Assembly: GCF_041897535.1 (NCBI RefSeq)
Contig: NZ_CP169217.1
Span: forward strand, 4,154,001 to 4,218,000
Source of the DNA: Methylomicrobium lacus_A
GTDB lineage: Bacteria; Pseudomonadota; Gammaproteobacteria; Methylococcales; Methylomonadaceae
Direction: 5' to 3'
DNA length: 64,000 nt
Of this stretch, positions 55,104 to 63,900 are shown in pieces. Positions within the stretch are counted from its first letter, which is position 1. The number at the start of each line of letters is the position of its first letter. Under the pieces are notes generated by a model. It made no database searches. It was not told where the DNA came from and saw nothing but the letters and a program-made list of their open reading frames with translations. A program made the translations under genes and the position numbers.

Positions 55104-57902
55104 ATGATGTTCGGAGAGTCCTTTTGCGTGGTCTGGGTCCTGTCGGCGGTTTTCGTATTGGCGGGCTTGCTGGTCATTGTCGATATTTTCCGCTGCTGGC
55201 GGAAAATCCCTTCCCATTCCCCCCGAAGCACCGTTCGCCGGTCGTGGCATGATCGCGAGCTGGAATCCGTTGCGAACGAATTAGTCGCCGATCTAGCCAA
55301 GGGCTTGAATTCGGCAGAAGTCCTGCGGCGTTTGCAGCGGGACGGCCGCAACGAACTGCGTAAAGGCATGGTCGTATCCTCGCTGGCTATTTTCTTAAGG
55401 CAGTTTGCCAGCCTGGTTATATGGGTTCTGATCGGCGCGGCGGCGATATCGGTCTATCTCGGCGAAAAGGCCGACGGCATCGCGATCATTGCGATTGTCG
55501 GGCTGAATGCGTTGATTGGTTTCATCCAGGAGTTTCGCGCCGAAAAAGCCGCGGCCGCTTTGGCGCGCTTGGCCGCACCCAAGGCCAGGGTGATGCGGGA
55601 CGGCCATGCGCTGGTTTGCGCCGCCTCCGAGGTCGCGGCCGGCGACCTGTTGCAGCTCGAAGCCGGCGATTTGGTGGCGGCGGACGCGCGCCTGATCAGC
55701 GCCTCCGCGCTGCGTGCCAACGAAGCGTCATTGACAGGCGAATCCCTGCCGGTGGACAAGGCTATCGGCATTTTGTCGCTCGCAACGCCTTTGGCGGATC
55801 GCAGCAATATGGTGTTTCTCGGCACCAGTATTGCCGGCGGTTCCGCCCAGGCCTTGGTGATTGCGACCGGCATGCGCACCGAGTTGGGACGCATCGCGCA
55901 ATTGCTGGACACCGCCGAAAGCGGCGCGACGCCGCTGCAACAGCGGCTCGATAAAACCACGCGCTATCTTTTGTGGGCCTGCCTCGGCATTGTGGCGTTG
56001 GTCTCTGTGTTGGGGCTGCTGCGCTCGATTGCGCCTTTCGAAATTTTTCTTTCCGCGATCAGCCTGGCCGTGGCCGCCATTCCCGAAGGCTTGCCGGCCG
56101 TCGTGACGGTGGCTCTGGCGTTGGGCGTCCAGCGCATGATTCGGCGCAACGCCCTGGTGCGCCGCCTGCAATCGGTCGAAACCTTGGGCTGCGCGGAAGT
56201 GATCTGCACCGATAAGACCGGCACCTTGACGGTCGGCGAGATGACCGCGCGGCGGCTGGTCGGCGGCCGGCGTTTGTACACAGTGACCGGCGAAGGCTAT
56301 AGCGTTAACGGGGTGTTTCTGTCGGAACACAAGGAGCGCAAGCCGGCGGATGATCCGGATCTCTATGCGTTACTGTATGCCGCTGCCGCCTGCAACGATG
56401 CCGAGATTGTCAACGGCGGCATCATCGGCGATCCGACCGAAGGAGCCTTACTGGTTGCCGCGGCCAAAGGCGGCATCAGCCGAGGCGATATCGAAATGAG
56501 CGCGCCCCGGCTCACCGTGTTGCCTTTCGATTCCGACCGTAAGCGCATGACCGTGGTGCGCCGGCAGGGAAACACGGCCCTCGCTTTTACCAAGGGGGCG
56601 CCTGAGGTCGTGTTGGCGCGTTGCGCTTATATTCAAGATGCTGGCGCGATACGGCCGTTGACCGATGAAGACCGGGCAGTGATAAACCAATCAGCGGGAT
56701 GGATGGCGCACGATGCGTTACGCGTGCTGGCTGTCGCCCAGAGGCTTTTGCCCGATAGCAGCGGCAGCGCCGAGCAAATCGAAGGGGAATTGATTTTTCT
56801 CGGCCTGTTCGGCTTGCAGGACCCGCCGAGGGCCGAGGCGAAGAGCGCGGTCGCGCGCTGCAGGAGCGCCGGCATCAAGGTGGTGATGATTACCGGCGAT
56901 CATCCCGACACCGCGGCGGCGATCGCGCATGAATTGGGCATCCTGGCCGAGGGCGACAAGGTTGTCACAGGACGCGATCTGGAGAAGATGTCGGATGACG
57001 AACTGGCCGAAGCCGTAAAACACATTTCGGTGTATGCGCGGGTGACCGCCGAAGACAAACTCCGTATCGTGCGCGCCTGGAAGGTAGGCAACAAGGTCGT
57101 GGCGATGACCGGCGACGGTGTCAACGACGCCCCGGCGTTGAAGGAAGCCGCGATCGGCATCGCGATGGGGCGAACCGGCACCGAAGTGACCAAGGAGGCC
57201 GCCGATCTGATCATTACCGACGACAACTTTTCGTCGATCGTCGCGGCGGTCGAAGAGGGGCGCGGCATTTATGACAACATCGCGAAAACCCTGGTTTATC
57301 TGCTCGCCGGCAATGCCGCCGAGTTGACGGTGATGCTGGTCGCCGCCATGCTGGGCTGGCCTTTGCCGTTATTGCCGCTGCATCTGTTATGGATCAATCT
57401 GGTCACCGACGGTCTGCCGGCGCTGGCGCTGGCGGTCGATCCGATCGCCTCCGATGTGCTGAAACGCCCGCCGCGCCCGCCGGAAGCGCAATTGCTGGAC
57501 GGAGGCTTTATTCGCCTGACCCTCTTGGCGGGCTTTTTGATTGCAACCGTCTCTCTGTCTGCCTTTGCTTATGAATATTATCTGGATGGCGACGGCTTGG
57601 AGCACGCGCGAGACGCCACCTTCACCGCCTTGGCGATGGCGCAACTGCTGTGGGCCTTCAGCGCGCGCAGCAACGGCAGGACCATTTTTGAAGTCGGCCT
57701 GTTGTCGAATCTTTGGCTGTTCCTGACCGTCTCGGTGAGCTTTTTTTTGCAATGGCTGATCCATTATGTGCCGGCTCTCCGGTCCCTGTTTTCGCTTGAG
57801 CCGATTTCCTTGAAACATTGTGTGGCCTGGTTGGGTTTGGGGCTCTTCCCATTGCTGGTTCTGGAAATCCGGAAAGTCTTGCTGCGCCGGCGAGTCAAAT
57901 AG
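55104..57902 (+). CDS. P-type cation-transporting ATPase, P2 (Ca2+/SERCA-like) type
   Basis: Membrane pump of 932 residues (ATG 55104; GTG 55095 is an alternative). Catalytic DKTGT lies near residue 370, TGES in the actuator domain, MITGDHPDTAAA and AMTGDGVNDAPALK in the P domain. The M4 segment AAIPEGLPAVVT (PEGL) marks P2-type calcium- or manganese-like pumps rather than heavy-metal P1B pumps. An extra hydrophobic helix (CVVWVLSAVFVLAGLLVIVD) precedes the usual cation-ATPase N-domain and is not typical. Specific ion cannot be fixed from sequence. It begins ~150 bases beyond the IS630 end. Confidence 0.92.
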   Translation: MMFGESFCVVWVLSAVFVLAGLLVIVDIFRCWRKIPSHSPRSTVRRSWHDRELESVANELVADLAKGLNSAEVLRRLQRDGRNELRKGMVVSSLAIFLRQFASLVIWVLIGAAAISVYLGEKADGIAIIAIVGLNALIGFIQEFRAEKAAAALARLAAPKARVMRDGHALVCAASEVAAGDLLQLEAGDLVAADARLISASALRANEASLTGESLPVDKAIGILSLATPLADRSNMVFLGTSIAGGSAQALVIATGMRTELGRIAQLLDTAESGATPLQQRLDKTTRYLLWACLGIVALVSVLGLLRSIAPFEIFLSAISLAVAAIPEGLPAVVTVALALGVQRMIRRNALVRRLQSVETLGCAEVICTDKTGTLTVGEMTARRLVGGRRLYTVTGEGYSVNGVFLSEHKERKPADDPDLYALLYAAAACNDAEIVNGGIIGDPTEGALLVAAAKGGISRGDIEMSAPRLTVLPFDSDRKRMTVVRRQGNTALAFTKGAPEVVLARCAYIQDAGAIRPLTDEDRAVINQSAGWMAHDALRVLAVAQRLLPDSSGSAEQIEGELIFLGLFGLQDPPRAEAKSAVARCRSAGIKVVMITGDHPDTAAAIAHELGILAEGDKVVTGRDLEKMSDDELAEAVKHISVYARVTAEDKLRIVRAWKVGNKVVAMTGDGVNDAPALKEAAIGIAMGRTGTEVTKEAADLIITDDNFSSIVAAVEEGRGIYDNIAKTLVYLLAGNAAELTVMLVAAMLGWPLPLLPLHLLWINLVTDGLPALALAVDPIASDVLKRPPRPPEAQLLDGGFIRLTLLAGFLIATVSLSAFAYEYYLDGDGLEHARDATFTALAMAQLLWAFSARSNGRTIFEVGLLSNLWLFLTVSVSFFLQWLIHYVPALRSLFSLEPISLKHCVAWLGLGLFPLLVLEIRKVLLRRRVK

Positions 57903-58039
57903 CCGATAAAGGCTCTCCAAGCCTGGGCTATCCAGATTTATTACGGCGTCGATAAATATGTTAATTAGCAAGAATTAAATGGATATTCTGCTAGTATTAA
58001 GCGAGGCAAATTATTTACCTTGGCAGGAGCAGGGCAGCG

Positions 58040-58492
58040 ATGAATATATTGACTTTACTTGATGATCCACTTTTTTCAAAAATCGTGCCGTTTGAAAAAT
58101 CGGTGTACCGCAAGCAGGACATCGTCCTGGAAGAAGGCGACGAAGGCCAGGATGTTTATTTTATTCTACAAGGCGAAGTGCAAGTCAGATCAAGTTTCAT
58201 AGCCGGTGGAGCCAAGTTGCCCGCAGGGCTGGCGCGCCTTGGAGAAAATGATTTTTTTGGTGAGTTGGCGATGTTTGACGGTGATCGGCGTAGCGCGGAA
58301 GTGATCGCGCTGACCGATTGCGAGATCGTCAGGATCGACGGGCCGAGCCTGATCCGCTTTATGGATCAGAATCCGGAAAAAGGCTACTTTGTGTTGCGCG
58401 AGATATTCATGAATCTGGTGCGGCATCTGCGCCAAAACAATATCCGCACCAAAACCGTCCTGGAGCTGTACCTGAACGAAAACGCGGCCTAA
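58040..58492 (+). CDS. Cyclic-nucleotide-binding domain protein
   Basis: Single cNMP-binding domain of 150 residues: VLEEGDEGQDVYFILQGEVQ, then GENDFFGELAMFDGDRRSAE, the phosphate-binding cassette region (FGEL...RSA). There is no helix-turn-helix or other output domain, so it is not a Crp-type regulator. GGAG precedes the ATG by ~14 bases, with the gene 137 bases after the P-type ATPase. It may sense cAMP from CyaA; its partner is unknown. Confidence 0.88.
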   Translation: MNILTLLDDPLFSKIVPFEKSVYRKQDIVLEEGDEGQDVYFILQGEVQVRSSFIAGGAKLPAGLARLGENDFFGELAMFDGDRRSAEVIALTDCEIVRIDGPSLIRFMDQNPEKGYFVLREIFMNLVRHLRQNNIRTKTVLELYLNENAA

Positions 58493-58602
58493 ATCGTAGC
58501 GTTTTCATGATTGCCTGAGCCGATTCAGTTAGGCTCAGGCTGTACTTCAATTGATTGCCGACAACCGGCGCCTCCCTGCGCCGTCATCGATCCAGGTCTC
58601 TG

Positions 58603-60381
58603 TTAGTTGGCCGGATTGTTCTTGACCAGTTTTCTGAACAGGCCGAGCAGCCACTCCCGTTTGATGATCCCCCAATAGCTGAACAAGCCGAGCAGCAGGC
58701 CGAAGATCAGCTTGCCGAATCCCGAGGATTCTTCCTGCGCGGCGGCGCCGGGTGCCTGCGCCGGAGCGCCGGGAGCGTTTGCCGGCGTCGCGACCGAGCT
58801 CGGTTGGGCGATCTGCACGGCTTTTTTGGCCGGCTGATAGCCGGCTTTCACGTCAGGAAAGCCGAGGCTGTGCCAGGCATCCATGTCCTGCCAGATCGGG
58901 TATTTTTTCTGCCAGAATTCCTTGGTGAAATAAGGCGCAAGACTCATGCCGTGCAACGACGGGATGCCTTTCTCGTTCAGGAAGCTTTTATAGACGACCA
59001 GGCTGATGTCGCCGCCTTCGCCGACACCGTCGGTCGTAAAGGCTTTTTCGACATGGTCGTGGAACATCCAGACGCCCTCGCCGAAGCTGTGCAAGCCGTC
59101 ATCGACGCCCGAAAGCTCCAGGTCGAGACGTTGCGCCGGCGTCAGGCCGTGCACGTCGCGGGTGATAAAGGAGTTGGGTCCGTTGTCGACGCCGTCATAG
59201 TGCGTCGAGGTCGGTTTGTGTCCATGGATATGCACCGCGATCGTTTCCTGGGTGCCGTTATAGACGCGCAGCTTGACCTTCTGGTCCTTTTCCAATACGA
59301 CCAGCGATTCCCTGAGCGTATAAGGGAACGCGCGGCCGTTCAGCATGTAATAATCGTCCTTCGCCTCGGTCACGTCGTAATCCAGATTCAACCGTTTCGC
59401 GATCAGACGCGGGTCGTTGACCGAGCGGGCGAGTTCATGCAGTTCCTTGTCCGCGGATTGATAATGCAGGTCATATTCCGCGTTATATTTTTCGAGAACC
59501 GCGACCGAGGGGTGGCGGACATGGCCTGCGCCGACGTTGAAGACTTGCGGCCAGTTGTTCGGCCGGTTCTCCTCGATCACGAACATGCCCTGCAGGCCCA
59601 TCGGAATATGCACATGCGGCTGCACGTGGCAATGGTAATACATCGTGCCGGCTTGACGCGGCTTGATCACATAGGTCTTCTTGCCTCCGGGCATCACGTC
59701 CATCGAGCTGGTTTGGCCGACGCCGTCGTTGCCGCTGCCCATGTGGTCCATGTAAGGATGGTCGATGCCGTGCAGGTGGATCGAATGCGGCAGATAATGG
59801 GTGTTTTCGAGCACCAGCCAGATGATGTCGTCCTGTTCGACGCGGATCACCGGCGACGGCGAGCGCAGCAAGGGGTTCGCGATCGGCTCGTACAGGCTCA
59901 GCGTCGACATGTCGCGGGTTTTCGGCGCGAATACCCAGAAGGTCGGTTGAATGCCTGGGGCGATGTCGAACGTGGTCGTCGGGTCCTTCATGTCCGGCGA
60001 ATGGCCGTTCAGTTCGGCGACTTCGAGCTTGATGATGTATTTGTCCGGGTCGCCGTCGCCGTCCATGTCGTCGGATACCGTGATCGCGTCGGCCGCGAGC
60101 TGGGTCTGCATCAGGGTGTCCATCGAAACGCCATTGGTGCCCTTAACAAACGCGGCGATTTCGGCCGGGTTGTCCGGGTTGCACAGCAGCGACTCCTGAA
60201 TCTCGACGCCGTCAATCGTCTGGGCCTTGCGCCATTCGGGGTCGGTGAAGTTCGAACAGACTTCTTCCACCTCGCCCAGTTCGGTTTTTCCGTTGGGCGG
60301 CAGATCGCTGGCGGCCTGGCTCCAGGTGGGCGCAAGGAGCAGGGGGGCGCCACAAAGAATGGCAAGAAGCTTTTTTTGCAT
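58603..60381 (-). CDS. Multicopper oxidase with type 1 copper in the N-terminal domain
   Basis: 592 residues, signal peptide (cleavage near SQA-ASD) and C-terminal membrane span (FGKLIFGLLLGLFSYWGII). Copper motifs: HLHGIDHPYMDH; His250-Cys251-His252 in YYHCHVQPHVHIPMG, giving a type 1 site with the axial Met in the first half; VHIHGHKPTSTH; and FHDH at 441-443, where laccases have HCH. So the type 1 cysteine is in the N-terminal half and absent from the C-terminal one. Long gaps between halves resemble two-domain type C oxidases. Role unknown: copper handling or electron-donor oxidation are candidates. Confidence 0.88.
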   Translation of the reverse strand: MQKKLLAILCGAPLLLAPTWSQAASDLPPNGKTELGEVEEVCSNFTDPEWRKAQTIDGVEIQESLLCNPDNPAEIAAFVKGTNGVSMDTLMQTQLAADAITVSDDMDGDGDPDKYIIKLEVAELNGHSPDMKDPTTTFDIAPGIQPTFWVFAPKTRDMSTLSLYEPIANPLLRSPSPVIRVEQDDIIWLVLENTHYLPHSIHLHGIDHPYMDHMGSGNDGVGQTSSMDVMPGGKKTYVIKPRQAGTMYYHCHVQPHVHIPMGLQGMFVIEENRPNNWPQVFNVGAGHVRHPSVAVLEKYNAEYDLHYQSADKELHELARSVNDPRLIAKRLNLDYDVTEAKDDYYMLNGRAFPYTLRESLVVLEKDQKVKLRVYNGTQETIAVHIHGHKPTSTHYDGVDNGPNSFITRDVHGLTPAQRLDLELSGVDDGLHSFGEGVWMFHDHVEKAFTTDGVGEGGDISLVVYKSFLNEKGIPSLHGMSLAPYFTKEFWQKKYPIWQDMDAWHSLGFPDVKAGYQPAKKAVQIAQPSSVATPANAPGAPAQAPGAAAQEESSGFGKLIFGLLLGLFSYWGIIKREWLLGLFRKLVKNNPAN

Positions 60382-60687
60382 AATTTACCTCGGAAAACGA
60401 CACGAATAAAACGCTTGCCCCCGGTGGGCGCAAGGTTAATTACCTTACTGATTCTAACAAATTAGAACGTCGAAGTCTTCCTTGACGGCAAGCACGACAT
60501 CAATAAAACCCGTGAATTATAATGGATGGACGCCAGGGTGAAAAGTTCGGCAAGATAAAACCGGGCGGACGGGCGCCGGTTTTCCGGGGAAGTGTACGAT
60601 CAAGTCGTAAGAAGTGCCGATCAACAAGTCGATCGGCAGAAAGCGGGCTCATGCTCGGCTACAGGGCCTTGAAGCCGTCCGTTCCGG
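60382..60687. other. Intergenic stretch with two inverted repeats
   Basis: 306 bases between the multicopper oxidase start and the PilZ gene stop. TTCTAA-CAAA-TTAGAA at 60452-60467 lies 70-85 bases upstream of the oxidase start and could be an operator. TGCCGATC/GATCGGCA at 60615-60638 lies 50 bases after the PilZ stop and may be its terminator. No gene seen. Confidence 0.5.
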
Positions 60688-61314
60688 TCATCGGTTCGCA
60701 AAACGCGGGATACCCTTTGGTTCGGCGTATTTTAGATGCACGTAACAAAGGCCCATCAACGTTTCGTTAGGGTGCGGATGTTCGAACCAGACGATGCGCG
60801 CCTCCCCTGTCATTTCGAGGGGCTCGAATTCGAAGGCCGTCTTCGTGCCAAGCGGCTCGACCGTAACCGCCTCGCTCAAATGAATCATCAGGCCTTCGAC
60901 CGAAACATTTTTCGCCGTGAAGGGGCGATAGGCGCCATGCAAGAGGATGCGGCCGGTTCCCGGCATCCTTTGGCGGTAAGTATTCCTGCGATAAATGAAA
61001 TCATCGACGTCGTAGGCGACCGACTTAAATTCGAATGCGATCAATATCTTATCTTTTTCGGATTCGGCCCGGATCACTTCCATTTCGCCGGCCAGACGCA
61101 TCGACGGGATGAAAATGTCGACCAGGGTCGAAGAGCGCAGCGCATTAAAAATATCCTTGATGTCTTTTTCGGCGCCTTTTTGCTGATCCATTTCGGCCAG
61201 CAGCCCGGTGATCGAGAGATTCTTTACGATGATGTCCCTCTCTTCCCCGTTCAAAAAAAGCAGTCCTTGCAGATGCGTGTCTTTTCGCAAAGAGCGCGGT
61301 AATTCCAGTATCAT
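60688..61314 (-). CDS. Tandem PilZ-like c-di-GMP receptor
   Basis: Protein of 208 residues with two PilZ-type repeats. The first has RSLRK then NLSITG (residues ~7-40). The second has RRNTYR then NVSVEG (residues ~110-145), a full RxxxR...(D/N)xSxxG c-di-GMP signature. The first repeat has a shorter arginine motif and may be degenerate, like the YcgR-N type. No membrane segment. AGGAG precedes the ATG. Confidence 0.82.
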   Translation of the reverse strand: MILELPRSLRKDTHLQGLLFLNGEERDIIVKNLSITGLLAEMDQQKGAEKDIKDIFNALRSSTLVDIFIPSMRLAGEMEVIRAESEKDKILIAFEFKSVAYDVDDFIYRRNTYRQRMPGTGRILLHGAYRPFTAKNVSVEGLMIHLSEAVTVEPLGTKTAFEFEPLEMTGEARIVWFEHPHPNETLMGLCYVHLKYAEPKGIPRFANR

Positions 61315-61526
61315 TTTTTTCTCCTGCTTGATCTTAACTCGCTAAATAGCGGTCATTTTCACTTTCATGTAATCGTCAAGTGTAGTCAATTCCGAGGTTT
61401 TCGTGCGGGATGTCCGGATGGCTTTTTCCCCGGCCTGAGCCTTGTCTTCAAGCGTTCATTATCCCGTCACGATCCTGTCATGACTTGTTTCAATAATACA
61501 GCCAGTATTAAGATTCGGTGCGTGTT

Positions 61527-63128
61527 ATGTGGAATGATTTTCAACAGTCCCGCCGCCATTTCATCAAAACGTCGGGATTGTTATTGGGCTCGGGGCTTGT
61601 GCCGTCCATGAGCGGGCGCAGCAGCATTGCCGCAGCGGGCGATTCTGCCGAGTGGGCCGGTCGACCGCAGTCGGCGCAGGGGGTTCAATTCGGCGATGTG
61701 CTGCAGGATCGTGCGATCGTCTGGAGCCGCGCCGACCGTCCGAGCCGCATGCTCGTCGAATACAGTTTCAATCCCGATTTTACCGATGCCAAATTGCGGC
61801 CTGGACCGTTGGCGTTGGCCGGGACGGACTACACGGTCCGTATCGATTTGACCGGGCTGCCGGCAGGACAAATGGTTTACGTCAGGGTGTGGTTTCAGGA
61901 CAGCGATAATCGCAAAGTCCTGAGTCAGCCCAGTTACGGCCAATTTCGGAGCGCACCCGATGCGGCGCGGTCCCTCCGCATTCTCTGGTCCGGCGATACC
62001 TGCGGGCAGGGCTGGGGCATCAATCCGGACATCGGCGGCATGCGAATCTTTGAAACGATGCGGCAAACCGAGCCGGATTTTTTCATCCATTGCGGCGACA
62101 GCATCTATGCGGACAGTCCGATTCAGGCGTCTCAGGTCGTGCCGCAGACCGGCGAAATCTGGCGCAACCTGGTGATTCCGGAAGTCACCAAGGTCGCCGA
62201 AACGCTGGACGAGTTCCGCGGCCGCTATAAATACAACCTGCTCGATCACAATTTGCGCCGGTTCAACGCGGAAGTGCCGACCGTCTGGCTCTGGGACGAT
62301 CATGAAATCACCAACAACTGGTCGCCGGCCAAAGATCTGGACGACGATCCGCGCTACAGCGAAAAAGCGATCGCCAGGCTGGTCGAACGGGGCAGAAAAG
62401 CCGCGCTCGAATATGCGCCGATGCGTTTGGCGCCCGCCGATTCGGCGCGGCGCATTTACCGTAAACTGTCTTACGGACCCTTGCTCGACGTGTTCGTGTT
62501 GGATATGCGTTCGTACCGTAGCGGTAACGATCACAATCGCCAGGCCCAGGCGGACGTCGATACCGCCTATCTGGGCCGCGAGCAATTGCATTGGCTGAAA
62601 GCCGAGCTGAAAAATTCGGCCGCGGTCTGGAAGGTGGTCGCGGCGGACATGCCGCTCGGTTTGGAATCGCGCGACGGTGTCGATCCGCTGAACCGGGCGC
62701 AATTCGACAGTGTTGCGAACGGCGACGGCCCCGTGCTTGGGCGTGAGTTCGAACTGGCCGAACTGCTGGCGTTCATCAAACAGGAAGGGGTTCGCAACAC
62801 GGTCTGGCTGACCGCCGACGTGCATTACGCGGCCGCGCATTTTTACGATCCGGCCAAGGCCCGTTGCAAGGATTTCGAACCGTTCTGGGAGTTTGTCGCC
62901 GGCCCCTTGAATGCGGGCAGCTTCGGGCCGCATGAGCTCGACGATACCTTCGGTCCGCAAGTGATCTTTCAAAAGGCCGCACCCGAACCTAATTTGTCGC
63001 CCTTGTTCGGCTTGCAGTCCTTCGGCCAAGTCGATATCGACGGCGACAGCCGGGTGATGACGGTGTCATTAAAAGATATCGACGGCGTTACACTGTTTGC
63101 GCAAGACCTCATGCCATCGCCTACGTGA
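61527..63128 (+). CDS. PhoD-type alkaline phosphatase, Tat-exported
   Basis: 533 residues from ATG 61527 (a GTG nine bases earlier is possible). Twin-arginine signal SRRHFIKTSGLLLGSGL. Metal-binding/catalytic segments: WSGDTCG, HCGDSIYAD, WLWDDHEITNN and TADVHYAAAHFY. PhoD enzymes are periplasmic calcium/iron phosphomono- or phosphodiesterases used in phosphate scavenging. No Pho-box was identified upstream. Confidence 0.92.
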   Translation: MWNDFQQSRRHFIKTSGLLLGSGLVPSMSGRSSIAAAGDSAEWAGRPQSAQGVQFGDVLQDRAIVWSRADRPSRMLVEYSFNPDFTDAKLRPGPLALAGTDYTVRIDLTGLPAGQMVYVRVWFQDSDNRKVLSQPSYGQFRSAPDAARSLRILWSGDTCGQGWGINPDIGGMRIFETMRQTEPDFFIHCGDSIYADSPIQASQVVPQTGEIWRNLVIPEVTKVAETLDEFRGRYKYNLLDHNLRRFNAEVPTVWLWDDHEITNNWSPAKDLDDDPRYSEKAIARLVERGRKAALEYAPMRLAPADSARRIYRKLSYGPLLDVFVLDMRSYRSGNDHNRQAQADVDTAYLGREQLHWLKAELKNSAAVWKVVAADMPLGLESRDGVDPLNRAQFDSVANGDGPVLGREFELAELLAFIKQEGVRNTVWLTADVHYAAAHFYDPAKARCKDFEPFWEFVAGPLNAGSFGPHELDDTFGPQVIFQKAAPEPNLSPLFGLQSFGQVDIDGDSRVMTVSLKDIDGVTLFAQDLMPSPT

Positions 63129-63211
63129 TATCGGCACGGAGACTGAAGTATTCAATAGGCGTTGATTCATAAGGCTATTTTATTTGCTTCGAATAAATAA
63201 ATAATTTTCTA

Positions 63212-63240
63212 TTGACGCGTGTTCGATTATCGGGTTAAAT
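63212..63240 (+). promoter_or_regulatory. Sigma70-type promoter of the tRNA-Phe pair
   Basis: TTGACG at 63212-63217, a 17-base spacer and TTAAAT at 63235-63240, 20 bases before the first tRNA. Spacing is optimal and position fits a tRNA operon promoter. Confidence 0.65.
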
Positions 63241-63259
63241 ATGCGTTTTTTGCAGGCAT

Positions 63260-63335
63260 GCCCAGGTAGCTCAGTCGGTAGAGCAAAGGACTGAAAATCC
63301 TTGTGTCGACAGTTCGATTCTGTCCCTGGGCACCA
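63260..63335 (+). tRNA. tRNA-Phe (GAA), first copy
   Basis: 76 bases with encoded CCA. Acceptor arms GCCCAGG/CCTGGGC pair fully, D-arm GCTCAGTCGGTAGAGC, anticodon loop CTGAAAA with GAA, T-loop TTCGATT. Identical to the second copy. Confidence 0.98.
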
Positions 63336-63387
63336 TTCCTGCAAAAAACTCAGTTAGGTTTATCCCCAGGCTGTACGATCAGCCATT

Positions 63388-63463
63388 GCCCAGGTAGCTC
63401 AGTCGGTAGAGCAAAGGACTGAAAATCCTTGTGTCGACAGTTCGATTCTGTCCCTGGGCACCA
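63388..63463 (+). tRNA. tRNA-Phe (GAA), second copy
   Basis: 76 bases, base-for-base identical to the copy 128 bases upstream, CCA encoded, followed by TTTTTTG which may serve as the transcript end. Confidence 0.98.
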
Positions 63464-63694
63464 TTTTTTGCTTCAAAGCGTTTTTAGCCCTTGTTGCCGA
63501 GTCCTATTGCTCTATATAATACGGGCAAGCTTTGCGACAGGCTAATCCGTCGAACTTCCGATTTTCCCGTGTGATTTTTTTTGCGGCTAGCGCCAATCGG
63601 CTTTGGTCGTCCGGAAAACTCGCAGTCCGCATCCCCGCCTTCGCTCTCCGTGCCTTGCCGCATGGATTCCTTTCATTCAGATAGCTCCCCAGCG

Positions 63695-63874
63695 ATGATG
63701 ACGGAACAATCGACATTCCATCCAGAACAGCACGAGCGGCCGGAACCGACCGGCTCTCAGCAGCCCGGGTTCCCCTTGTCCTCATCCCCTAGCGCAGAAG
63801 TCGGCGGCTTTGCAGGCCCCGAGCCGACCCGTTACGGCGACTGGGAAAAAAACGGCCGCTGCATCGATTTTTAA
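63695..63874 (+). CDS. SdhAF4-like succinate dehydrogenase assembly factor (DUF1674)
   Basis: Small protein of 59 residues from ATG 63695 (ATG 63662 or 63698 also in frame). The first ~35 residues are disordered; the C-terminal block GPEPTRYGDWEKNGRCIDF is the DUF1674 hallmark. Mitochondrial SdhAF4 helps flavinylated SdhA assembly; a like role is supported by the sdhC start 26 bases downstream. Confidence 0.85.
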   Translation: MMTEQSTFHPEQHERPEPTGSQQPGFPLSSSPSAEVGGFAGPEPTRYGDWEKNGRCIDF

Positions 63875-63900
63875 TCCTTCCTCCACTCCGGAACAAGCCC

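Noticed and set aside
58555..60465. Plus-strand open frame of 636 codons opposite the multicopper oxidase
   Set aside because: Antisense of a gene with intact copper motifs; no protein family.
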